A stretch of 6,844 nucleotides of DNA, from assembly GCA_903864375.1 (NCBI GenBank), contig CAIPFS010000579.1, positions 1 to 6,844 on the forward strand, given 5' to 3'. The DNA is from an uncultured Verrucomicrobiota bacterium. GTDB lineage: Bacteria > Verrucomicrobiota > Verrucomicrobiia > Limisphaerales > UBA9464. The translations under genes were made by a program, and so were the position numbers. The notes under the pieces are model-generated. The model ran no database searches. It had not been told where the DNA came from and saw nothing but the letters and a program-made list of their open reading frames with translations. Shown here piece after piece: positions 1 through 6,163 of this stretch. The number at the start of each line of letters is the position of its first letter. The stretch's first letter is position 1.

Positions 1-144
1 CTGACCAGCCTCTCCAGCGGGGTTCAATTCGGTCTTGGTATGGCGATCAATGATGGCGACAAGGATACGCCCGGCCAACGGGGTTGGGGCGGTCTGGGAG
101 CCCATGCGATCGTCTTTGGGAAGACTCCGTTTGAGACAGCCCTT
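1..144 (+). repeat. CBM9-like domain copy 1, C-terminal end (coding repeat)
   Basis: This is the end of the first CBM9-like domain and aligns without gaps to 691..834, an offset of 690 bases (230 residues). From the Phe codon at 28 to the Lys codon at 121-123 all 32 residues match copy 2, while 20 of the 32 codons differ by one synonymous base. The match continues loosely to the ETAL motif at 133-144. The rest of copy 1 lies upstream of the window. Confidence 0.9.
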
Positions 145-2040
145 TTCACCATCAGTTCGGTCACCCGGAATGATATTGAACCGGGCAAGGAGTATTACAC
201 GGCTAACGCAATCACGAAGCCGGTGGTTTTGGACGGTGACCTGGGTGAATGGTCGGGAATCCCGGTTTTGGCTGATCCTAAATTTTCCATTCCGAAGGGG
301 TCCGGAAAGAATGGGACCGGCAAATATGTCCTTTTCGAGGAATACAACGGCGGCACCTGGACAGGACCGGATGACCAGACCTCAGCGGTTCAGGTCGCCT
401 ATGACGACAATAACGTCTATTTCGGATTCGTCGTCACCGACGATTATCATGAAAACAGCGCCAACAGCGCCTGGAACGGGGATTCCGTCCAGTTGATGAT
501 CGCATCTGCCGACCGGCAGTCCCAGATTGCCCTGTACAACTACGCTTTGGGAGGTGTGGAAGGTGCCTTGGGAGACGTCATCGTCCAGCATGAAGCGGGA
601 CCGGGCGGGACGACGGCCAACATCACCCGGAATGCGGACACGAAGAAGACCATCTATGAAATTCAATTGCCCGCAGCGGCACTTGGCCTGACTCCTCCGC
701 TCGCTGTCGGCACCAAGTTTGGCCTGGGTATGGCGATCAACGATGGTGACAAAGATACTCCGGGACAACGAGGCTGGGGTGGTTTGGGGGCTCATGCGAT
801 TGTTTTCGGCAAATCCCCGACGGAGACGGCGCTCATCTCCCTCGGTTCGGAAGCCACCGGTGAGGATCGACTGTTCCTTGCCGCCATCAGTCCTGATATC
901 ATTTCATTCTCCTTCCGTGCAAACGACAAGGGGTCTTCCATCGTCAGCACCACCGCTACAAAGCTGACCATCGACGGGAAGGTCGTGACCTTGACGGCCA
1001 AACCCAAGGTCGGGGATGCGACGGACTTTACCTACCTCCGGACCACTCCTTTCTCACCGGGATCTCATTCCTACCTGATTGAAGCGAAGGATACGCTGGG
1101 CCATGTGGTGACGGACTCGGGAACATTCCAGTCGCCGAACATCGTGATCCTGACGACAGCCCAGCAAGCGACCGCCGTCGACAAGTCGAAGCCAGGCTTT
1201 CTCTGGAATGCATTTCAGAATGACAACAACACGTCCACCACTCTGGACGGTGCAGAGTTGGCGCTTGCGGGGGCATTACCGGACGGTAGCGGAGGCTTTT
1301 TGCCCAACCTTGCAGACCCTTCAAATTCGGGGGCTGCGCTGGCTGCGGGAACTGTCGCCGGTCCGTTGGTGAAGTTTGAGGTTTCCACCGTGGTTAATTT
1401 CAGTGTCGCCGGTCCGGATGGGACGGCCAGCTACGGTTATTTCACACCCGACGACATCCTGCCCGGCATTCCCGGGGTCAATGGTGTCAGTGACGGCGCG
1501 GCTGCTGAAGTCATCAGCTTTGTCGAATTGCCCGCCGGCGTCGTGACCCTCGGGGTGAGGGCTTACAAGCAATACCGGTTGCAGGCCGGATATATCAATA
1601 AAGTGTCTGATGCGTTGGTGATCGGTGAGGGGGATGGTTCCATCCAGAACACGCCCACCTTGTTCAAGGTGTTCGTGCAGGACCCTGGCATCTACCCGAT
1701 CCGAACGCTTCTCGCGACGGACTCGGGAGCCTCTGGCATCGAGTTGTTTGGTTTGAATGGAACTGGAGACAAGGTGCTCATTAACGATCTGGCCAATGGG
1801 GGGTACAAGGCTTATCGCTCTGGCACGGCTCCGGACAAACTGCCCTTCACTGTGGTAGGTACGCCGCCGCCGCCGCTGCAGGGGACCCCGCTCACGGGCA
1901 TCGTGGTCTCGACCTTGAACAAGACGATCACAGCGGATCTCCCGTCGAGTGGCATTCAGGGATATCTGACCATCACCCCATCTGTGACCATCACAGGAGT
2001 GAAGATCATCGGAGGAAAACTCGTGGTCACCTATCGATGA
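1..2040 (+). CDS. Secreted multidomain protein with tandem CBM9-like domains, Ig-like domain and beta-rich C-terminus (5'-partial)
   Basis: The frame is open from the first base of the window, so the start lies upstream; 679 residues are visible. The ATG at base 40 is an internal Met inside a conserved domain, not a start. Residues 1-50 are the end of one carbohydrate-binding-family-9 (CBM9/DOMON-like) sugar-binding domain. A complete second copy spans about residues 73-283, beginning at the typical VVLDGDLGEW motif and ending in a block (GMAINDGDKDTPG) shared with copy one. An Ig-like domain follows at about residues 299-377 (LTIDGKVV, PFSPGSHSYLIEAKDTLGH), a type common in large verrucomicrobial secreted proteins. 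Residues 380-617 are uncharacterised and beta-rich, with a PA14-like feel (VFVQDPGIYPIRTLLATDSG). A proline linker (TPPPPLQGTP) and a short C-terminal tail end the protein. No PEP-CTERM, LPXTG or transmembrane anchor is visible at the C-terminus. Binding of glycans is inferred from the family; no catalytic domain is seen here, but one could lie upstream. Substrate unknown. Confidence 0.85.
   Translation: MTSLSSGVQFGLGMAINDGDKDTPGQRGWGGLGAHAIVFGKTPFETALFTISSVTRNDIEPGKEYYTANAITKPVVLDGDLGEWSGIPVLADPKFSIPKGSGKNGTGKYVLFEEYNGGTWTGPDDQTSAVQVAYDDNNVYFGFVVTDDYHENSANSAWNGDSVQLMIASADRQSQIALYNYALGGVEGALGDVIVQHEAGPGGTTANITRNADTKKTIYEIQLPAAALGLTPPLAVGTKFGLGMAINDGDKDTPGQRGWGGLGAHAIVFGKSPTETALISLGSEATGEDRLFLAAISPDIISFSFRANDKGSSIVSTTATKLTIDGKVVTLTAKPKVGDATDFTYLRTTPFSPGSHSYLIEAKDTLGHVVTDSGTFQSPNIVILTTAQQATAVDKSKPGFLWNAFQNDNNTSTTLDGAELALAGALPDGSGGFLPNLADPSNSGAALAAGTVAGPLVKFEVSTVVNFSVAGPDGTASYGYFTPDDILPGIPGVNGVSDGAAAEVISFVELPAGVVTLGVRAYKQYRLQAGYINKVSDALVIGEGDGSIQNTPTLFKVFVQDPGIYPIRTLLATDSGASGIELFGLNGTGDKVLINDLANGGYKAYRSGTAPDKLPFTVVGTPPPPLQGTPLTGIVVSTLNKTITADLPSSGIQGYLTITPSVTITGVKIIGGKLVVTYR
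691..834 (+). repeat. CBM9-like domain copy 2, C-terminal end (coding repeat)
   Basis: This is the partner of the repeat at 1..144. The 32-residue identical block is at 718..813. It carries a D-G-D-K-D acidic stretch that could bind a metal ion, by analogy with calcium sites in CBM9-type beta-sandwiches; this is inference. The complete domain copy 2 to which it belongs runs from about 220 to 850. Confidence 0.9.
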
Positions 2041-2076
2041 CCTTCCGGGTTATCTAACTTCCTCTCTGAAATCACA

Positions 2077-2108
2077 GGGGGCCGGTCGAAGGACCTGGCC
2101 CCCTTTTT
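2077..2108 (+). terminator. Intrinsic (rho-independent) terminator of the CBM9-like gene
   Basis: A strong GC-rich hairpin lies 36 bases after the stop at 2040. The left arm GGGGGCCGGTC (2077-2087) pairs with GACC (2092-2095) and GGCCCCC (2097-2103), with a single bulged T at 2096 and the loop GAAG (2088-2091). It is followed directly by five T residues (2104-2108). Eleven base pairs, nearly all G-C, plus the T-tract make a textbook + strand terminator. There is no matching A-tract on the left side, so it is not clearly bidirectional. It separates the upstream gene from the next two. Confidence 0.85.
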
Positions 2109-2151
2109 CATTTGTACGGAGTACCTCCAAAATCGGACGTGAATCGTGACC

Positions 2152-2366
2152 ATGAACGGAAGGGGCCTTTCTGCGGCCATGCAATGTAGCGCAGGTTTCC
2201 AATCCTGCCCGTCCGTCGGTCAGGCGCAGTGCATGGGGACGGGGGCCAGCCCTGTCGACTGGAAGGTCGGCGGCACGACCGACAAGAATGTCTGCGCCAT
2301 GGAATGAGGGACCGCGACCTTCAATCCGCGGTGGCTGGTTCATGGAGAGCGATACCGCCTTTTCGA
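2152..2366. repeat. Probable dispersed intergenic repeat element (verrucomicrobial type)
   Basis: This part of the 379-base gap lacks a convincing gene but translates, in more than one frame, into peptide fragments I recognise from spurious ORFs scattered through verrucomicrobial genomes: TTDKNVCA at about 2277-2300 and DLQSAVAGSWRA at about 2316-2351, and on the opposite strand HGADILVG and AGLETCATLHG. Fragments resembling a shared family in several frames at once suggest a conserved DNA sequence rather than a conserved protein. Small inverted repeats support a folded element: CTGCG/CGCAG (2171-2175, 2190-2194), CAGG/CCTG (2192-2195, 2204-2207) and GGTCG/CGACC (2265-2269, 2276-2280). Edges are approximate, and no second copy exists in this window to prove repetition. 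Bases 2109-2151 and 2367-2404 hold nothing recognisable. Confidence 0.45.
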
Positions 2367-2404
2367 CGGGATTGACGATGCCGAATGGGTCGGTTTGCTG
2401 ATTT

Positions 2405-2410
2405 GGAGGA
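2405..2410 (+). promoter_or_regulatory. Ribosome binding site for the FG-GAP/UnbV gene
   Basis: GGAGGA ends nine bases before the ATG at 2420. It fixes this start in preference to the in-frame GTG at 2501, which would give a shorter leader but has no purine-rich site in front of it. Confidence 0.75.
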
Positions 2411-2419
2411 AATTCCGGG

Positions 2420-5400
2420 ATGAAAGGACTTCATCCAGCTGCGGTGAGATCGTTCCACGCAAGATTGACCGTTCGCGACCCGGATGATTGGATCTTCACG
2501 GTGCTTCGGGCAATTTTCCTCTGTCTCCTCCTGTCATCGGGGCGCGCTTTCCACATTCTTCGGGCGGACGCTTCCCCATGGGTGGATCGGGCTGGATATC
2601 GGTTTCGTCCGCTCAATCCCCCTAATCCGGGAAAGGTTGGGTTTACAGCCCTCGAGGCGGGAAGCGTCGGCATTTCCTTCACCAACCTTATTGTCGGCGA
2701 TTCCTATCTCACCAACGCCGTCGCTCACAATGGGTCCGGCATAGCCATTGGTGATGTGGATGGGGACGGATTCCAGGACTTGTATTTTGCCAGCCTTCAG
2801 GGAACCAATCGCCTTTTCCGTAATCTGGGTGACTGGCATTTTGAGGAGATGGATGCGGGCGAGACCGCGTGCAATGGACAGATTTCGACGGGTGTGTGTT
2901 TTGCGGACATTGATGGGGACGGAGACCTGGATTTGTTGGTCAACGGCATCTCCTCGGGTACCCGCCTGTTTTTGAATGATGGCCACGGTCACTTTACAGA
3001 GCGTCAGCAATCCGGGTTGTCAAAAACAGCCTCAGCCACTTCGATGGCTCTGGCGGATATCGATGGCGACGGAGATTTGGATATTTACTGCACCCATTTC
3101 ACCGATGCCATGTATCTGGCGGATCCGACGACGCGCTTCGCGCTGTCACGGAACGGTGAACAGTGGGAGGTGGCCAAGGTCAACGGAGAATCAACGCGAT
3201 CCGCCCGCTGGAAAGGACGATTCGAGGCCCTGGCCGACGGAAAGGTCCGGCAGCTTCCTGAAATTCACGGCTTCTATCGCAACGACGGTGGGGGACATTT
3301 TACCGCCATTGAAATGATTCCAGGGACCTACAACGATTCGGAGGGCAAACCGATTCCTCCTTATCGGGACTGGGGACTGGCTGTGATGTTTCGGGACATC
3401 AACGGTGATGGCATTCCAGATATCTACGTCTGCAACGACAACACGTCGCCGGACCGTATCTGGATCAATTCCGGGAATGGAACCTTCAGGATGATGGCCT
3501 CGCCCAAGATCCGCCATACAAGCCGATCGTCGATGGGAGTCGATTTCGCAGATTTGGATCGGGACGGGCATGACGATTTTATCGTCGTGGACATGTTGGC
3601 ACGGGAACACGGGAGGCGCATGACTCAGTTGGTCCGCGACCGTCCCACCCGCTCCGAGATTGAGCGGGTGGAAGAGCGTCCGCAGTTCAACAGGAACACG
3701 CTGTTTTTCGGTACTGCCGGGGGGTATTTCACGGAAACGGCATTCTGGTCCCGGGTGGCTGCGTCAGACTGGACCTGGACCGTGGCATGCGTGGATGTTG
3801 ATCTGGATGGATATGAAGATATCCTGATGACCAACGGTTTTGAATTCGACGTGATGGATCAGGATAGTTCCAATCTGATCAAGGACCGTCGTCAACGGCT
3901 GACGGAAGCCCAGTTGAAGCGATCCATGCAACTGCATCCCCGCTGGCGAACCCGGAATGCTGCTTTTCGCAATCAAGGGGATGGACGGTTTGAAGCAGCC
4001 GATCGGGGCTGGGGCTTTGATCATCCGGGCGTCTCTTTTGGCATGGCTTTGGCTGATCTGGATAACGACGGTGATCTGGACCTGGTCGTGAACAATTTGA
4101 ATGAGCAACCGCTTTTTTATCGTAACGACTCTGATGCGCCGCGAATCGCCGTCCAATTAAAGGGATTGCCGCCCAACACTGCAGGAATCGGCGCTCGCAT
4201 CAGGCTCATTGGAGGCCCGGTCGAACAGTCCCAGGAGATGATTTGTGGGGGGCGCTATCTTTCCGGCGGACAGGCGATTCGCGTTTTCGCTGCCGGTACC
4301 AATAGTGCTGCACCTCATCAATTGGAGGTGCGATGGCGCAATGGTGGCGTCACCCGGATCAATCCAGTTCTGGCGAATCAACACTATGAGATCACCGAAC
4401 CACCCGATGCCGTTCGATTGAATCTTCCTGCCCCAGTCTCCTCTCCCACCATTTTTGAGGATGTCTCAGGCCTTCTGGCACATGTTCACCAGGAGTCCGA
4501 ATTTGATGACTGGGTTGAGCATCCCACTCTTCCGCGTCGCCTGAGTCGGCTTGGACCTGGATTGGCGTGGTATGACCTGGACGGGGACGGGTGGGATGAC
4601 CTCGTCGTGGGTGGCGGAAAGGGTTCGGTGATGGGTGTATTTCGTAATAAGGCCGGTCGCCGCTTTGAACCGGTCCCGGTGACATCCAGGTTGCCGGGAG
4701 ATACTGGGACAATTCTGGGCGTATCCGACCCGACGGGGGGCCGACGGTTGCTCACAGCCGTTTCAAATTACGAAATGGCACTGACCAACGAATCGACCCT
4801 TACCGTTTATTCCGCTGCGGCCCTCGAAGTCGTCCGTTCAGATGCGACCGGGACCAATGCATTGGGAGCCCTGTCTCTGGCTGATGTGGACGGAGACGGT
4901 CGCCTGGACCTCTTTGTGGGCGGACGTTTTCAGGGGGGAAGCTACCCAGAGCCAGTGTCGTCCTCAATCTGGCTGAACAAGGACGGTAAATGGTCGCCCA
5001 GTGAGCAATGGAGCGGGGCGTTCAAAGGATTGGGTCTCGTGTCCGGGGCGACGTTTGCCGACTTCGATCAGGACGGCCGAATCGACCTCGCGTTGGCCAT
5101 GGAATGGGGGCCTATCCGGATTTTCCTGAATCGCGGCACGCGATTTGAGGATGTTTCCGCAACGTGGAAGACGGATCACTACACGGGTTGGTGGACGGGC
5201 ATTGTCGCTGGGGACTTCAATGGGGATGGCAGAATGGACCTGGCCTGCGGCAATTGGGGACATAATTCCAATTATGAACTCTATCAGCCGACAAAATTCC
5301 GGCTCTATTATCCGAGGGGCAATGAAGGTACTGGATTGCAACTCATGGAGGCATGGAATCGAGGCGATGATTGGTTTCCAATCCACGATCGGTCCTGGCT

Positions 5401-6163
5401 GGAAAGGGGATTTCCAGGACTCGCTGTGGATTTTCCCACTCACGAGGCCTTTGCAAGGGCGACGGTTCGGGACTTGCTGAAGCAGACGTTCAGTCAATGT
5501 CCCTATTTCGAAGCCAGCGAACTGTCATCGGATGTGTTCATCAATCAAGGAACGGCTTTCGCGTGTGTTCCCCTTCCCAGGAAGGCTCAATGGGCTCCCA
5601 TTTTCTCGGTCAACGTGGGAGACCTCGACGGCGATGGGATCGAAGACCTCTTTTGCAGTCAGAATTTCTTTGGAACCGCCTCCGATATTTCAAGGGATGA
5701 TGCCGGAACGGCAGTCTGGCTCAAAGGGGCGGGTGACGGGACCTTTCAAGTCCTTGATGCCGATCTGACGGGCATCCGGGTGCTTGGAGAGCAGCGCGGC
5801 GCGGCGTTGGCCGATTTCGATCACGACGGACGGGTCGACGTTGCCGTCACTCAAAATGACGCCCCCACCCGGCTTTTTAGAAATCGATCAGGCAAACCCG
5901 GCGTCAGGGTTGTTTTGAAAGGCCCACCCTTAAATCCCGACGGAATTGGGGCTCAAATGAGGGTTGTTTATGATGATGGCCAAATGGGCCCGATCCGGAC
6001 GATTCAGGCGGGTTCCGGTTATTGGTCACAAGATTCGTCCACGGCTGTTTTGGGCTTGGCCAAACCGGCGTCGGCTGTCTGGATTCGGTGGCCCGACGGA
6101 CGGGAGCGGACCATGAAGGTGAGGACTGGGGATGTGACATTGGAGATTCCATGGAACGAGTGA
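2420..6163 (+). CDS. Exported FG-GAP/VCBS repeat protein with two UnbV/ASPIC domains (CRTAC1 family)
   Basis: This is a complete 1247-residue protein. A long N-region precedes a hydrophobic segment (residues 24-40), with a possible signal-peptidase site after ADA at 49-51, so export is likely. Thirteen DxDxDGxxD-type calcium loops of the FG-GAP/VCBS family start at residues 112, 163, 213, 326, 378, 459, 546, 719, 822, 881, 932, 1068 and 1132, consistent with beta-propeller blades. A first UnbV/ASPIC domain lies at about 575-645 (GIGARIRL, LEVRWRNGGVTRI) after seven loops, and a second ends the protein at about 1161-1230 (GIGAQMRV, WIRWPDGRER) after six more. A loop-free insert at about 941-1067 (HDRSWLERGFPG, FPTHEAFARATVRDLL) resembles a segment I recall from large Bacteroidetes and PVC relatives. 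The family is associated with extracellular adhesion or protein-protein contacts; the bacterial function is not established and no catalytic site is seen. The gene has its own RBS, follows a terminator, and runs directly into the FGE-like gene without a terminator. Confidence 0.92.
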   Translation: MKGLHPAAVRSFHARLTVRDPDDWIFTVLRAIFLCLLLSSGRAFHILRADASPWVDRAGYRFRPLNPPNPGKVGFTALEAGSVGISFTNLIVGDSYLTNAVAHNGSGIAIGDVDGDGFQDLYFASLQGTNRLFRNLGDWHFEEMDAGETACNGQISTGVCFADIDGDGDLDLLVNGISSGTRLFLNDGHGHFTERQQSGLSKTASATSMALADIDGDGDLDIYCTHFTDAMYLADPTTRFALSRNGEQWEVAKVNGESTRSARWKGRFEALADGKVRQLPEIHGFYRNDGGGHFTAIEMIPGTYNDSEGKPIPPYRDWGLAVMFRDINGDGIPDIYVCNDNTSPDRIWINSGNGTFRMMASPKIRHTSRSSMGVDFADLDRDGHDDFIVVDMLAREHGRRMTQLVRDRPTRSEIERVEERPQFNRNTLFFGTAGGYFTETAFWSRVAASDWTWTVACVDVDLDGYEDILMTNGFEFDVMDQDSSNLIKDRRQRLTEAQLKRSMQLHPRWRTRNAAFRNQGDGRFEAADRGWGFDHPGVSFGMALADLDNDGDLDLVVNNLNEQPLFYRNDSDAPRIAVQLKGLPPNTAGIGARIRLIGGPVEQSQEMICGGRYLSGGQAIRVFAAGTNSAAPHQLEVRWRNGGVTRINPVLANQHYEITEPPDAVRLNLPAPVSSPTIFEDVSGLLAHVHQESEFDDWVEHPTLPRRLSRLGPGLAWYDLDGDGWDDLVVGGGKGSVMGVFRNKAGRRFEPVPVTSRLPGDTGTILGVSDPTGGRRLLTAVSNYEMALTNESTLTVYSAAALEVVRSDATGTNALGALSLADVDGDGRLDLFVGGRFQGGSYPEPVSSSIWLNKDGKWSPSEQWSGAFKGLGLVSGATFADFDQDGRIDLALAMEWGPIRIFLNRGTRFEDVSATWKTDHYTGWWTGIVAGDFNGDGRMDLACGNWGHNSNYELYQPTKFRLYYPRGNEGTGLQLMEAWNRGDDWFPIHDRSWLERGFPGLAVDFPTHEAFARATVRDLLKQTFSQCPYFEASELSSDVFINQGTAFACVPLPRKAQWAPIFSVNVGDLDGDGIEDLFCSQNFFGTASDISRDDAGTAVWLKGAGDGTFQVLDADLTGIRVLGEQRGAALADFDHDGRVDVAVTQNDAPTRLFRNRSGKPGVRVVLKGPPLNPDGIGAQMRVVYDDGQMGPIRTIQAGSGYWSQDSSTAVLGLAKPASAVWIRWPDGRERTMKVRTGDVTLEIPWNE
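6142..6145 (+). promoter_or_regulatory. Candidate ribosome binding site for the FGE-like gene, inside the preceding gene
   Basis: GGAG lies five bases before the ATG at 6151, within the last codons of the FG-GAP/UnbV gene. It is the best purine-rich site near any of the candidate starts (6151, 6166, 6199). The ATG at 6166 has only a GAG at 6158-6160 in front. The GGAGGA at 6175-6180 is too far (18 bases) from the ATG at 6199. Confidence 0.45.

Noticed and set aside
35..496. A 153-codon + strand ORF overlapping the CBM9-like gene in another frame
   Set aside because: Shadow frame: basic, low-complexity, and its start region recurs at 719..967 only because the underlying coding repeat recurs.
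1864..1875. Four CCG units as a phase-variation microsatellite
   Set aside because: Only four trinucleotide units, in frame, encoding a proline linker; too short and cannot cause frameshifts by unit change.
2152..2307. A 51-codon + strand ORF in the intergenic gap
   Set aside because: It has no ribosome binding site, an unusual Cys/Gly-rich composition, and peptide fragments resembling those of a dispersed DNA repeat; other frames of the same DNA show similar fragments. Treated as part of the repeat element.
2050..2343. A 97-codon minus-strand ORF
   Set aside because: It spans the terminator and the candidate repeat, lacks a start signal, and has the composition of non-coding GC-rich DNA.
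2372..2400. TTGACG at 2372-2377 as a -35 box for the FG-GAP/UnbV gene
   Set aside because: At 17-18 bases downstream there is only TTGCTG or TGCTGA, a poor -10, and it would put the transcript start almost on the ribosome binding site. No promoter can be called.
2534..3010. Minus-strand ORFs opposite the FG-GAP gene (also 3191..3610, 3764..4156, 4964..5497)
   Set aside because: These are reverse shadows of Asp/Gly-rich repeats, whose GAC/GAT/GGN codons give few antisense stops. No homology or start signals seen.
2753..5840. Recurrent GATGGGGACGG-like words as a DNA tandem repeat or CRISPR-like array
   Set aside because: Spacing is irregular and the words vary at synonymous positions. They encode the DxDGD loops of FG-GAP blades, so the repeat is at protein level.
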